Shown piece after piece: positions 34,449 through 48,089 of a DNA stretch of 64,000 nucleotides. This stretch comes from Cohnella luojiensis. GTDB lineage: Bacteria; Bacillota; Bacilli; Paenibacillales; Paenibacillaceae. The first letter of the stretch is position 1. The number at the start of each line of letters is the position of its first letter. The DNA is taken from contig NZ_SOMN01000005.1 of assembly GCF_004564235.1 (NCBI RefSeq), positions 1-64,000 of the forward strand. The letters run 5' to 3'. The position numbers and the translations under genes are program-made. Under the pieces are notes generated by a model. The model had not been told where the DNA came from, searched no databases, and saw only the letters and a program-made list of their open reading frames with translations.

Positions 34449-35597
34449 TTGAGCGACAGAATCAAAGTGATGACGATATTCGGCGTAAGGCCGGAAGCCA
34501 TTAAGATGGCGCCATTAATCTTGGAGCTGCAGAAATATCCCGATCATATCGAACCGATCGTTTGCGTAACCGCGCAGCATCGCCAGATGCTGGATCAGGT
34601 TCTAGAGGTGTTCGATATTAAGCCCGATTACGATCTGGACGTGATGCAAGCAAGCCAAACGCTTAACGACATAACCATCCGCGTACTCCAAGGATTAGAA
34701 CCCGTATTAAAAGAAGCGAAACCGGACTTGGTGCTGGTTCACGGCGATACGTTGACGACGTTCCTCGCAAGCTATGCCTCCTTTATGCAACAGATTAAAG
34801 TAGGGCACGTCGAGGCGGGCTTGCGGACATGGAATAAGCTCTCGCCGTATCCGGAAGAGATGAATCGCCAATTGACGGGCGTCATCGCGGACTTGCATTT
34901 TGCTCCGACCGACTGGTCGGCGGGCAACCTGCGCAAGGAGAACAAGAGCGAGGAACAAATCTACATTACCGGCAACACGGTAACGGACGTCTTCCAATAC
35001 ACCGTAAAGCAGGACTTCGCCCATCCCGTTCTGGAATGGGCATCGGGCAAGAGGCTTATCCTGATGACGGCCCACCGCCGAGAGGCGCAGGGCGAACCGC
35101 ATCGCCAGATCTTTCGGGCGGTAAAACGCATCGCCGATGAATTCGAGGATATCGCCATCGTCTATCCGGTGCATCCGAACCCGGCCGTTCTAGGGCCGGC
35201 GCAAGAGATTCTGGGCGGTCACCCGCGAATCAAGCTTATCGATCCGTTGGATGTCGTCGAATTGCACAATTTCTACCCGTACACGCATCTTATCTTAACG
35301 GACTCTGGCGGTTTGCAAGAGGAAGCTCCGTCTTACGGGGTTCCGGTATTGGTGCTGAGGGAGACGACCGAACGGCCCGAGGGCATCGAAGCGGGGACGC
35401 TCGAGCTAGTCGGCATGGAAGAAGAAGACGTCTATAACAGAGCTCATGCATTGCTTGCGGATAAAGAACTTTACGCCCGAATGAGCCAAGCCGCCAATCC
35501 TTACGGTGACGGGCAAGCTTCAAAGCGAATCGTGAAAGCCATTCTTCATCATTTCGGCAGATCGGGAAGACCGGAACCGTTTCGGCGACGCGTATGA
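34449..35597 (+). CDS. mnaA: UDP-N-acetylglucosamine 2-epimerase (non-hydrolysing)
   Basis: This enzyme of about 382 residues interconverts UDP-GlcNAc and UDP-ManNAc for teichoic-acid linkage units or secondary wall polymers. Motifs: TIFGVRPEAIKMAPL, GHVEAGLRTW, ITGNTVTDV, TAHRRE and TDSGGLQEEAP, which include the catalytic acid residues and UDP-binding Arg/His. The best start is TTG 34449 behind GAGGG; an ATG at 34392 lies inside upp and is unlikely. The gene connects to the SLH protein upstream, as ManNAc-containing wall polymers are SLH ligands; this link is inference. Confidence 0.93.
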   Translation: MSDRIKVMTIFGVRPEAIKMAPLILELQKYPDHIEPIVCVTAQHRQMLDQVLEVFDIKPDYDLDVMQASQTLNDITIRVLQGLEPVLKEAKPDLVLVHGDTLTTFLASYASFMQQIKVGHVEAGLRTWNKLSPYPEEMNRQLTGVIADLHFAPTDWSAGNLRKENKSEEQIYITGNTVTDVFQYTVKQDFAHPVLEWASGKRLILMTAHRREAQGEPHRQIFRAVKRIADEFEDIAIVYPVHPNPAVLGPAQEILGGHPRIKLIDPLDVVELHNFYPYTHLILTDSGGLQEEAPSYGVPVLVLRETTERPEGIEAGTLELVGMEEEDVYNRAHALLADKELYARMSQAANPYGDGQASKRIVKAILHHFGRSGRPEPFRRRV

Positions 35598-35609
35598 AAA
35601 TCATACAGC

Positions 35610-35628
35610 ATACAGTGTCACTGTATGG
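35610..35628. promoter_or_regulatory. Perfect palindrome CATACAGTG-T-CACTGTATG
   Basis: Nine-base arms meet around a single T, 76 bases upstream of the atp -35 box and just after mnaA. No T-run follows, so termination is doubtful. It looks like a dimeric-protein operator or the stem of an RNA hairpin. Confidence 0.5.
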
Positions 35629-35703
35629 TTGAAAAAGCCGGGAACCATTGATTTTATGCGGTTTTGGCTGAAGTCGTTCACACAATATTTGAATTTGGTT
35701 CAA

Positions 35704-35733
35704 TTGACAAACAGGTTGCGGCAAAGATAAAAT
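35704..35733 (+). promoter_or_regulatory. Sigma-A promoter of the atp operon
   Basis: A perfect TTGACA (35704-35709), an 18-base spacer and TAAAAT (35728-35733) lie 73 bases ahead of the first gene. Confidence 0.65.
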
Positions 35734-35805
35734 AAACAATGGAACTTGGGGAGAAAGGGCTTTCGCGAGTCTTTCCGACTAGTGTTGGCGAAGGAGCGAC
35801 GAATC

Positions 35806-36044
35806 ATGGCGGATTCCCCGCAACGAACCCCGCAGGACGACAATCCTTGGAGAGCGGCCGGTCTCGTGACGGCTATCGGAGTTGAGTTAGCCATTTTAAC
35901 CGGCCTTGGCTGGTGGCTGGGAACCGTCTACGATGATCGAAACGGCACTGGATATGGCTACCTTACAGGTTTGATCGTGGGGTTAATCGCCGGAATCGGT
36001 TCCGCCGCAGGCCTTATCCGCAAGTATGCGGGAGGCAAGAAGAC

Positions 36045-36048
<4 letters not shown>
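35806..36048 (+). CDS. atpZ: AtpZ/AtpI family protein
   Basis: This 80-residue protein has two transmembrane helices, the AtpZ fold often found at the start of Bacillota atp operons. The second helix carries LIVGLIAGIGSAAGL. AtpZ with AtpI is proposed to aid Mg2+ or Ca2+ supply or c-ring assembly of the ATP synthase. ATG 35806 follows AAGGAGCG; an upstream in-frame ATG at 35746 is rejected. Its stop overlaps the next start by ATGA. Confidence 0.85.
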
Positions 36049-37221
<1,173 letters not shown>

Positions 37222-37239
37222 TTAGCAAAAAAAACCTAA

Positions 37240-37485
<246 letters not shown>

Positions 37486-37587
37486 GATATTGGAATTAAG
37501 GCGGGGAGTGCCTTTTAGCCTCCACGCCTTCGTTTTGCAAGCCATGAACGAAAGCTGAGAACAGCTGTGTGAAAGGAGTGAAGATCC

Positions 37588-38073
37588 GTGAACATTATTT
37601 GGTCAAACTTTTTTGTTCAATTGGTCGCTTTCCTGATATTGTTCCTTTTGCTGCAACGTTACGCTTTCAAACCGTTGTTCGGCATTATGGAAAAACGACG
37701 TCAGATGGTGCTTGAACAAATGGAAGGCGCTCAGAAAAACCGCACCGAAGCGGATCGATATATCGAAGAACAGAAGCAGGCGCTTCAGCAAGCGCGCAAG
37801 GAAGCTTTTGAAATCGTTGAGCAAGCTAAGACTATGGGAACCAAACAAGCGGATGAAATCGTTAAAGCTGCTCAAAATGAAACCAATAGGTTGAAAGAAG
37901 CGGCTCTTCGCGATATTGAAGCTGAGAAGAACAATGCGGTTGCAGCTTTGAAAGCGCAGGTTAGCGGCTTGTCCGTCCTGATCGCTTCCAAAATCATTGA
38001 GAAACAAGTTGACGAGCAATCCCAGAAACAGCTTGTTGATCAATATCTGCAAGACGTAGGGAGTAAATCATGA
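37588..38073 (+). CDS. atpF: ATP synthase subunit b
   Basis: This 161-residue peripheral-stalk subunit has an N-terminal membrane helix (FFVQLVAFLILFLLLQRYAFKP) and then a long charged alpha helix. The start is GTG behind AAGGAGTGA. The stop overlaps atpH by ATGA. Length is typical. Confidence 0.95.
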   Translation: MNIIWSNFFVQLVAFLILFLLLQRYAFKPLFGIMEKRRQMVLEQMEGAQKNRTEADRYIEEQKQALQQARKEAFEIVEQAKTMGTKQADEIVKAAQNETNRLKEAALRDIEAEKNNAVAALKAQVSGLSVLIASKIIEKQVDEQSQKQLVDQYLQDVGSKS

Positions 38074-38618
38074 GCCGTAGTTCGGTAGTTGCCAAGCGGT
38101 ACGCCAAGGCGCTGTTCCAATTGGCACAGCAAAAAGGGCTCGTAGCGGAAACGGAAGACCAGCTCAAATTGATCATTAACGTAGTAGAGAGCAATGCCGA
38201 TGTTCGCGCGTTCTTGACGGCGCCTAACATCACTCTCGAAACCAAGAAACAAACGCTTATCCAAGCTTTCGGAGCCGAGGCTTCGCCAATCGTCCTCAAT
38301 TTGGTTGGCTTGCTGATCGAACGCGGGCGCGAAGGGGAATTGGCCGCCGTATTGGCTGCTTACCTTCAAGTTGCGGGCGACGTACTTGGTCGCGCGGACG
38401 CGCACGTGATTTCATTCCAGCCTATGAACGACGGCGAGCAATCCAAGCTGGCGGACAAGTTTGGAGCATTGCTTGGAAAAAGCATTCGGGTAACCAACAG
38501 CGTCAACCCGGATTTATTGGGAGGACTTACCGTTCGGATCGGCGATACGCTGTACGACGGCAGCCTTCGCGGAAAGCTGGAGCGGCTGGACAAAGCGCTT
38601 CAAGCGTCAACGAAATAA
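38070..38618 (+). CDS. atpH: ATP synthase subunit delta
   Basis: This 182-residue stalk subunit (OSCP homologue) has an N-terminal helical domain (VVAKRYAKALFQLAQ) and the C-terminal motif NPDLLGGLTVRIGDTLYDGS. It is translationally coupled to atpF. It joins the b-dimer to the alpha-beta head. Confidence 0.95.
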   Translation: MSRSSVVAKRYAKALFQLAQQKGLVAETEDQLKLIINVVESNADVRAFLTAPNITLETKKQTLIQAFGAEASPIVLNLVGLLIERGREGELAAVLAAYLQVAGDVLGRADAHVISFQPMNDGEQSKLADKFGALLGKSIRVTNSVNPDLLGGLTVRIGDTLYDGSLRGKLERLDKALQASTK

Positions 38619-38639
38619 GATAACGATAACCAAGCATAA

Positions 38640-40211
<1,572 letters not shown>

Positions 40212-40275
40212 GTCTGCAACATAAGCTTGAGCCGGGTTTGCCGAAGGCAGGCCTGGCAATAAGGTGGTGACACGA

Positions 40276-41136
40276 TTGGCTAAAGGGATGCGCGAAATTA
40301 AGCGCTCGATCAAGAGTAAGCAGAATACGAAGCAAATCACCAAAGCGATGGAAATGGTGGCAGCCGCTAAGCTTAGGAAATCCCAGGAGGCTGCGATCGC
40401 ATCTCGCCCTTATACGGACAAGATGAAGGAAGTCGTATCGAGCATCGCTTCCGGCGCAGGCGGCAGCAAGCATCCAATGCTGCAAAGCCGACCGATCAAG
40501 AGAACGGCTTACCTGGTCATTACTTCGGACCGCGGTCTGGCCGGCGGATACAACGCCAACATCCTTCGTAAGGTATTGCTTACGATTAAAGAAAACCATC
40601 ATTCGCCGGATGAGTATGCCGTATTCGTCATAGGCCGGAAAGGCCGCGACTTCTTCAAGCGTCGGAATATCGCGCTGGTGGATGAGATTACCGGGCTATC
40701 CGATTCGCCGAAGTTCTCGGATATTAAAGAGATCGCGGCAAAAGCGGTTCAAGGTTACGAAGCCGGAACATTCGACGAGATCTATCTTGCGTACAACGAG
40801 TTCTACAATGCAATTACCCAGGTTCCAACGCTTAAACGGCTGCTTCCGCTTAGTCAAATGCAAGCGGGCGGAGACAAAGCGGACTACGAGTACGAGCCTT
40901 CCCCGGAAGAGGTGCTCAACGTACTTCTGCCGAAATATGCGGAAACTCTCGTATTCAGCGCGGTGCTCGAAGGTAAAGCAAGCGAGTTCGGAGCAAGAAT
41001 GACGGCAATGGGCAACGCAACGAAAAACGCGACGAAGATGATTGCGGATCTGACGCTCACGTACAACCGTGCGCGGCAAGCGGCAATCACCCAAGAAATC
41101 GCGGAAATCGTCGGCGGAGCGAATGCACAGCAATAA
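40276..41136 (+). CDS. atpG: ATP synthase subunit gamma
   Basis: This central rotor shaft of about 286 residues has the N-terminal helix MAKGMREIKRSIKSKQNTKQ and C-terminal helix ATKNATKMIADLTLTYNRAR typical of gamma. TTG 40276 follows AAGGTGG with normal spacing; tandem GTG codons at 40264 and 40267 sit inside the ribosome site. Confidence 0.94.
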   Translation: MAKGMREIKRSIKSKQNTKQITKAMEMVAAAKLRKSQEAAIASRPYTDKMKEVVSSIASGAGGSKHPMLQSRPIKRTAYLVITSDRGLAGGYNANILRKVLLTIKENHHSPDEYAVFVIGRKGRDFFKRRNIALVDEITGLSDSPKFSDIKEIAAKAVQGYEAGTFDEIYLAYNEFYNAITQVPTLKRLLPLSQMQAGGDKADYEYEPSPEEVLNVLLPKYAETLVFSAVLEGKASEFGARMTAMGNATKNATKMIADLTLTYNRARQAAITQEIAEIVGGANAQQ

Positions 41137-41152
41137 ATTTCGTGACGGTTGA

Positions 41153-42622
<1,470 letters not shown>

Positions 42623-42648
42623 TCAGCCGCCGGTTTGGAGGAAACGAT

Positions 42649-43050
42649 ATGAGTACCTTTCGGTTAGAGATCGTCACTCCGGAGCGCAAGGTTTACGAGA
42701 AAGACGTGAACATGGTCGTCGTCAAGGGCGTTGCGGGTGAACTGGGGATCTTGCCCAACCACATTCCTTTGGTAACTCCGTTGAAGATCGCTCCGGTTAA
42801 AGCCAAGATCGGCAATTCGAACGAATTCATTGCCGTTCACGGCGGTTTTATGGAAGTGCGCAAAGACAAAGTGGTGATCCTCGCGGAAGCCGCCGAAATG
42901 GGCGCGGACATCGATGTGTCCCGTGCTCACATGGCGAAGGAACGCGCGGAGCGCCGTCTGGCGCAGAAGCAATCCGACATTAACGCCCAACGTGCGGAAC
43001 TGGCGCTTCAACGTGCCATCAGCCGACTGGAGTCCGTCGAAGAGAAGTGA
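42649..43050 (+). CDS. atpC: ATP synthase subunit epsilon
   Basis: This 133-residue subunit has an N-terminal beta sandwich ([31 protein letters not shown]) and a C-terminal two-helix domain (about 90-133) that can inhibit F1. It is the last gene of the operon, followed by a strong hairpin terminator. Confidence 0.96.
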   Translation: MSTFRLEIVTPERKVYEKDVNMVVVKGVAGELGILPNHIPLVTPLKIAPVKAKIGNSNEFIAVHGGFMEVRKDKVVILAEAAEMGADIDVSRAHMAKERAERRLAQKQSDINAQRAELALQRAISRLESVEEK

Positions 43051-43063
43051 ATTCATAACGGAT

Positions 43064-43107
43064 ATCGCCCTCTATCAGATTCGAATCTGATGGAGGGCGA
43101 TTTTTGT
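43064..43107 (+). terminator. Terminator of the atp operon
   Basis: Arms 43064-43082 and 43083-43101 are complementary along 19 bases with one G-T pair. The centre is the palindrome CAGATTCGAATCTG, so the real loop comes from opened central pairs. TTTTT follows. Confidence 0.92.
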
Positions 43108-43202
43108 ATGGGCCTTATGGAATTGATCGTCGCCATGATTCTTTTCAGCCCCTATCGGGTAAGTTATTAGGGGTATAGACAGAACATTGCTGGAGGGATT
43201 CC

Positions 43203-43646
43203 ATGACGAAGTCCAAATTAAACGATTCGCTGAACGTGCAATTAGCTAACTGGTCGGTCTTGTACTTTAAGCTGCATCACTTTCACTGGTATGTGAAGGG
43301 TCCTCACTTCCCGGTGCTTCACGTGAAGTTCGAAGAGTTGTACGATCTTGCAGCTCTCAAGTTGGACGAGCTGGCGGAGCGGATTCTTGCTATTGAAGGC
43401 AAACCGGTATCCACGATGAAGGAGTTCCTGTCCGTAGCCACGATTAAGGAAGCGGACAAGGCGAAGACGGAGAACGATATGCTGTCGGCTACGATCGCGG
43501 ACTTGCAAGAGCTCGTTCAAGGGCTGGAGGAAACCGCGGCGCTGGCGGAGGAAGAGGCTAATGACGCCCCGACGGCGGATATTCTAACGGGTCAAGTGGA
43601 AGAGCTTCAGAAGCAAATCTGGATGTTGAAATCAACTTTAGGATAA
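43203..43646 (+). CDS. dps: Dps family ferritin-like DNA-protection protein
   Basis: This 147-residue four-helix protein has the Dps ferroxidase motif HFHWYVKGPHF followed by FEELYD and LDELAERIL (ligands from His, Asp and Glu at the dimer interface). It stores iron and protects DNA from peroxide. The Lys-rich DNA-binding tail of some members is not evident. The start follows GGAGG. It is a single-gene unit between the atp and nuo operons; no PerR box was recognised. Confidence 0.9.
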   Translation: MTKSKLNDSLNVQLANWSVLYFKLHHFHWYVKGPHFPVLHVKFEELYDLAALKLDELAERILAIEGKPVSTMKEFLSVATIKEADKAKTENDMLSATIADLQELVQGLEETAALAEEEANDAPTADILTGQVEELQKQIWMLKSTLG

Positions 43647-43787
43647 GTATATAAGGAGTAAATGGTTCATAGGATACCACCGTGTGCTGCATGGCACGGT
43701 GGTTATCTGCGTTAATGGGGGGCATTGATGAAGCGTGTGATACTTATAAGCAAATCTAATGAGTTTCCAATGAAAACGCTATTTTCA

Positions 43788-43816
43788 TGGACGGGAAAGG
43801 GTGCATTTGTTATAAT
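43788..43816 (+). promoter_or_regulatory. Sigma-A promoter of the nuo operon
   Basis: TGGACG (43788-43793), 17 bases and a perfect TATAAT (43811-43816) precede the nuoA start by 37 bases. Confidence 0.6.
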
Positions 43817-43852
43817 TATGGGGTAAATTTACCTATTTGCGGAGGCGTTGAA

Positions 43853-44224
43853 GTGGAGAAATACATCAATTCATACGTCATAGTATCCGTCTTCCTCATC
43901 TTGGGTATCGCATTTCCGATTTTCGTATTGTGGCTTGGCTCGGTGTTGCGTCCTAATAAACCGACGCAAGAGAAGACGACCACCTACGAGAGCGGAAACG
44001 AACCGGTAGGAGACAGCCAGATCCGCTTTAACGTTCGGTATTACGTGTATGCGCTTATGTTCGTCGTCTTTGACGTGGAAACCGTATTCCTTTACCCTTG
44101 GGCCGTTGCGTATAAGCAGCTCGGTCTATTTGCTTTGGTAGAAATGACAATATTCGCGGGATTGCTGCTCATCGGGCTGGTGTATGCTTGGAGAAAGAAG
44201 GTGTTGAAATGGAATTCGATTTAG
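43853..44224 (+). CDS. nuoA: NADH-quinone oxidoreductase subunit A
   Basis: This 123-residue subunit has three membrane helices, with the conserved [24 protein letters not shown] and [14 protein letters not shown] 43853 follows GGAGG with seven-base spacing; the longer frame from 43787 crosses the promoter. It is the first of 11 genes in complex I order. Its 3' end overlaps nuoB. Confidence 0.94.
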   Translation: MEKYINSYVIVSVFLILGIAFPIFVLWLGSVLRPNKPTQEKTTTYESGNEPVGDSQIRFNVRYYVYALMFVVFDVETVFLYPWAVAYKQLGLFALVEMTIFAGLLLIGLVYAWRKKVLKWNSI

Positions 44225-44727
44225 CGAACGTATCGCCGGAAGACCGGAAAGAAGTGGAGCGCAACGTATTCTTCGGCACCGTCGACCAGCTGAAGGGCTG
44301 GGCTCGCAGCAACTCTTTATGGCCGCTAACCTTCGGATTGGCGTGCTGCGCGATCGAGATGATGGCCGCGGGCGGCGCGCATTACGACTTAGACCGTTTC
44401 GGCGTTATTTTCCGGACATCCCCTCGCCAGGCGGACGTCATGATCGTGTCGGGAACGGTCACGAAGAAGATGGGGCCGTTGCTCAAGCGCCTGTACGATC
44501 AGATGCCGGAGCCGAAATGGGTTATTGCCATGGGTTCGTGCGCGACCGCAGGCGGTCCGTACGTCAATTCTTATTCCGTTATTAAAGGCGTGGACCAGAT
44601 CGTTCCGGTCGACGTATATATTCCGGGTTGCCCGCCCAATCCGGCGGCTTTGATCTATGGGATTAACAAGCTTCAGGAGAAAATTCGCTACGAGGCCAAG
44701 ACCGGGAAGCAGGTGACCAGCCGATGA
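44209..44727 (+). CDS. nuoB: NADH-quinone oxidoreductase subunit B
   Basis: This 172-residue subunit carries cluster N2, the last iron-sulfur cluster before quinone. Cys ligands are in [16 protein letters not shown] and [10 protein letters not shown] 44209 is preferred; the frame upstream to 44188 lies in nuoA. The stop overlaps nuoC by four bases. Confidence 0.95.
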   Translation: MEFDLANVSPEDRKEVERNVFFGTVDQLKGWARSNSLWPLTFGLACCAIEMMAAGGAHYDLDRFGVIFRTSPRQADVMIVSGTVTKKMGPLLKRLYDQMPEPKWVIAMGSCATAGGPYVNSYSVIKGVDQIVPVDVYIPGCPPNPAALIYGINKLQEKIRYEAKTGKQVTSR

Positions 44728-45512
44728 GCGAAGAGGATAACAAGGGACCGGTAGAGGTTCCCGCACCGACCGAGTCGGTTGAGCCTAAGGCTGACGCAAA
44801 GGCAGCTGCCGAAGAGCCAGTGACACCTCCCCCTGCCCGCAGGGTGGAAACGGACGAAGAGAAGGCGGCGCGCCGCAAGGCTGCTCTTGAGGCGCGGGAA
44901 GCCTCCAAGGCAGCAGCTGCCCAAGCCGCTGCGCAGGCCGCGCAAGCGGGAACCGAAGGCCGAGCTGCGGCCAAAGCCGCGGGCGATGGGGAGGGAACGT
45001 CGACTGTAGATGATGAGCCGCCGAGAGCGCCATCTCCCAATCAACCTCGACTAGATCGCGTTGCCGCGTTGCTGCGTGAGCTCGTGTCGGAGGATGCCGT
45101 AGAGGAAGCTTATATTAACGAGCCGAACGATCATCTTCCGACCCTTGTCATTAAGAACGAACATTGGCAAATCGCCGCGCCCTTATTTCGCAATCATGCT
45201 GAGCTGAATTGCAACTATCTACGGAACGTGTCCGGCGTAGATTATGAGACGCATATGGAAGTTGTTTATTATCCGCTTAACTTGGACAGTCGCGATTGCT
45301 ATTGCATTAAGGTTCGCACGGACCGGGAGCAACCGTCGGTTCCGTCGGTTACGCCCATCTGGGAGACCGCGAATTGGAACGAAAGGGAAATCTACGATTT
45401 GCTAGGCGTCGACTTCCCCGGGCATCCGGACCTCAGACGCATCATGATGCCCGACGATTGGGTCGGGCATCCGCTTCGCAAAGACTACGTTCCGCTTGAC
45501 CCGGAGGTGTAA
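44724..45512 (+). CDS. nuoC: NADH-quinone oxidoreductase subunit C with Ala/Glu-rich extension
   Basis: This 262-residue protein has a C-terminal 30-kDa-subunit domain (about 115-262, with [24 protein letters not shown] and [12 protein letters not shown]). It is preceded by about 105 residues of low-complexity, Ala/Glu/Lys/Pro-rich sequence with long [11 protein letters not shown]-type stretches. The core is complete. The N-terminal extension is absent from standard NuoC and may be a disordered tether or coiled segment; such extensions are known in some Bacillota. It is translationally coupled to nuoB and seven bases before nuoD. Confidence 0.93.
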   Translation: MSEEDNKGPVEVPAPTESVEPKADAKAAAEEPVTPPPARRVETDEEKAARRKAALEAREASKAAAAQAAAQAAQAGTEGRAAAKAAGDGEGTSTVDDEPPRAPSPNQPRLDRVAALLRELVSEDAVEEAYINEPNDHLPTLVIKNEHWQIAAPLFRNHAELNCNYLRNVSGVDYETHMEVVYYPLNLDSRDCYCIKVRTDREQPSVPSVTPIWETANWNEREIYDLLGVDFPGHPDLRRIMMPDDWVGHPLRKDYVPLDPEV

Positions 45513-45518
45513 GCACGC

Positions 45519-46619
45519 GTGATTCGTACCGAAGAGCTGCTGCTCAACGTTGGTCCACAGCATCCAAGCACGCACGGAGTGTTTCGGATCGTCGTCAAAT
45601 TGGATGGAGAAATCATCACGGAAGCGACCCCTGTCATGGGGTACTTGCATCGGGGCACGGAGAAGCTCGCGGAGAACCTGAATTTCACGCAGATCATTCC
45701 CTATACCGACCGCATGGACTACGTTTCGGCCATGACGAATAACTATGTTCTCTGCCACGCGGTGGAGAAAATGATGGGGCTGGAAATTCCCGAACGCGCG
45801 GAGTTCATGCGCCTCATTGTCATGGAGATGCAGAGGGTTGCGAGCCATCTGGTATGGTGGGGAACTTATTTACTCGACATAGGCGCAATGAGTCCTTTTC
45901 TATACGCGTTCAGCGACAGGGAAAGAATTCTCCAAATGTTTAACGAGCTCTGCGGAGCTAGGCTGACTTACAATTACATGAGAGTCGGCGGAGTGAAGTG
46001 GGATGCTCCGGACGGTTGGATCGACAAGGTCAAGACCTTCGTCAAAGATATGTACAACCGTCTGGATGAATATCATAACCTGGTCAGCGGAAACGAGATC
46101 TTCCTGTCCCGTATCAAGGGCATCGGTCAATATGACGCGAAGACGGCAATCGATTATGGTCTATCGGGCGCGAATTTACGCAGTACCGGAGTGAAGTGGG
46201 ACTTGCGTAAAGCCGAGCCCTACAGCTTGTACGATCGATTTGAATTCGACGTTCCGGTCGGCAAGAATGGGGATTGCTTCGATCGTTACGAGTGCAGGAT
46301 GGAAGAAATCGTACAGAGTCTGCGGATTCTGGAGCAGGCGCTTGAACAATTCCCCGGCGAAGGAGAAACGATGGGGAAGGTTCCCCGCGTCATCCGCCCT
46401 CCGGCGGGAGAAATTTATGTGAGAATCGAATCGCCGCGAGGCGAAATCGGGTGCCATATCGTTTCCAAAGGCAAAGCGGAGCCATTCCGCTTGAAATTCC
46501 GACGGCCATCATTCGTTAATCTTCAAATCTTGCCTAAGCTTCTCGTTGGAGAAAGCATGACGAATTTGGTCACGATTCTAGGCGGAATCGATATCGTGCT
46601 CGGGGAGGTAGACTGCTAA
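45519..46619 (+). CDS. nuoD: NADH-quinone oxidoreductase subunit D
   Basis: This 366-residue 49-kDa-type subunit forms the quinone site with NuoB. It begins with LLNVGPQHPSTHGVFR and has the quinone-site histidine and the YLHRGTEKLAE motif. The C-terminus ends GGIDIVLGEVDC. The start is GTG after GGAGGTG. It shares one base with nuoH (TAATG). Confidence 0.96.
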   Translation: MIRTEELLLNVGPQHPSTHGVFRIVVKLDGEIITEATPVMGYLHRGTEKLAENLNFTQIIPYTDRMDYVSAMTNNYVLCHAVEKMMGLEIPERAEFMRLIVMEMQRVASHLVWWGTYLLDIGAMSPFLYAFSDRERILQMFNELCGARLTYNYMRVGGVKWDAPDGWIDKVKTFVKDMYNRLDEYHNLVSGNEIFLSRIKGIGQYDAKTAIDYGLSGANLRSTGVKWDLRKAEPYSLYDRFEFDVPVGKNGDCFDRYECRMEEIVQSLRILEQALEQFPGEGETMGKVPRVIRPPAGEIYVRIESPRGEIGCHIVSKGKAEPFRLKFRRPSFVNLQILPKLLVGESMTNLVTILGGIDIVLGEVDC

Positions 46620-47626
46620 TGCAGCACTTCTGGGATCGGCCTTTAAGCTGGGGGACGGCAGGTATCTTCGTAGCTTCGGCGATAGGCGTGCTCGGTTTCG
46701 TTATCTTTTTCGTCACGTACGCGATCTACTTCGAACGTAAATTCATCGGCTGGATGCAATATCGCCAAGGTCCGAATCGCACGGGTCCTCTCGGGTTGCT
46801 GCAATCGGTAGCCGACGTTGCCAAGCTTCTGTTCAAGGAAGATACGATTCCGAAGAAGGCGGACAGAGGGCTGTTTATCCTTGCTCCCGTCTTGGCGTTC
46901 GTGCCGTCGTTTGCCGTTCTGGCATTCATTCCTTATACGCTGGAGTTACAGTTCGCCGACCTAAATGTCGGTTTCCTATACTATATCGCGCTATCGGGAA
47001 TTACAACCATTGCGATCGTGGTCGCCGGATGGGCGTCCAATAATAAATACTCTCTTCTCGGGGGCATGAGATCCGCAGCGCAGATGATCAGCTACGAGGT
47101 CCCGCTAGTCATGTCCGTCGTCGGTGTCGTGATGATGACCGGCAGCTTGAATCTCCGGGAGATCGTCATCGCCCAAAGCGGATACTTCTGGGAGTGGAAC
47201 TTCCTGCCCCAGATTCTCGGGTTCGTCATATTCCTCATTGCCGCGGTATCCGAGCTTAACCGTACGCCTTTCGATTTACCGGAAGCGGAGTCGGAGTTGG
47301 TCGCGGGTTACCATGTGGAATATAGCGGCTTCCGGTTTGCGTTCTTCATGCTGACGGAGTACATCTATGTCTATGCGATTGCCTGCTTGACGACGATTCT
47401 GTTCCTAGGCGGGTGGAACCCGCCGATCCCGCAACTGGACTTCGTTCCGGGAATCCTGTGGTTCTTCCTGAAGTTCTCGGTCATCGTGTTCTTCTTGTTC
47501 TGGATACGGGCGACTTTCCCGCGGCTGCGGGTTGATCAATTGATGGGAATGGCATGGAAGGTACTGCTGCCGCTCGCGATCCTCAATATTTTCTTGACGG
47601 CAATTGGCATAGAATTGATGGGATAG
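46619..47626 (+). CDS. nuoH: NADH-quinone oxidoreductase subunit H
   Basis: This 335-residue membrane subunit links the hydrophilic arm to the proton pumps. It has eight helices, YFERKFIGWMQYRQGPNRTGP, the ELNRTPFDLPEAESELVAGYHVEYSG quinone-channel loop and FFLFWIRATFPRLRVDQLM. Length is normal. Confidence 0.96.
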   Translation: MQHFWDRPLSWGTAGIFVASAIGVLGFVIFFVTYAIYFERKFIGWMQYRQGPNRTGPLGLLQSVADVAKLLFKEDTIPKKADRGLFILAPVLAFVPSFAVLAFIPYTLELQFADLNVGFLYYIALSGITTIAIVVAGWASNNKYSLLGGMRSAAQMISYEVPLVMSVVGVVMMTGSLNLREIVIAQSGYFWEWNFLPQILGFVIFLIAAVSELNRTPFDLPEAESELVAGYHVEYSGFRFAFFMLTEYIYVYAIACLTTILFLGGWNPPIPQLDFVPGILWFFLKFSVIVFFLFWIRATFPRLRVDQLMGMAWKVLLPLAILNIFLTAIGIELMG

Positions 47627-47639
47627 GGGGGCTGACGCC

Positions 47640-48086
47640 ATGAAAGGAATGCTCAAAGGGCTCGGCGTTACACTGAAAACGATGGGGACCAAGAAGGTGA
47701 CGCTGGCATATCCCGACGTTCCGATCGAGATGCCGGACCGGTTTCGCGGCATTCAGTATTTCGAGCCGGACAAATGCATCGTTTGTAATCAATGCGCGCG
47801 CATCTGCCCGACGGATTGCATTACGTTAACCGGCAAAGCCAATCCGGATCCGGAAAAAAAGGGCAAAGTCATCGACACTTTCGACATTAACTTCGAGATT
47901 TGCATTCTTTGCGATCTTTGCACGGAAGTATGTCCGACGGAAGCTATCGTCATGACCAATAATTTCGAGCTGGCGACATACAGCCGCGATGATCTGTACA
48001 AGGATAAACAATGGCTGTACGAGAACAACCTGAACATCCGCGAAGATAACAATAACATCGGCTCTCCGAAGGGAGGCGCCAAATAA
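47640..48086 (+). CDS. nuoI: NADH-quinone oxidoreductase subunit I
   Basis: This 148-residue ferredoxin-like subunit has two 4Fe-4S motifs, CIVCNQCARICPTDC and CILCDLCTEVCPTEA, for clusters N6a and N6b. The start ATG lies after a GGGGGGCTGACGCC stretch. It is in normal complex I position between nuoH and nuoJ. Confidence 0.96.
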   Translation: MKGMLKGLGVTLKTMGTKKVTLAYPDVPIEMPDRFRGIQYFEPDKCIVCNQCARICPTDCITLTGKANPDPEKKGKVIDTFDINFEICILCDLCTEVCPTEAIVMTNNFELATYSRDDLYKDKQWLYENNLNIREDNNNIGSPKGGAK

Positions 48087-48089
48087 ACG

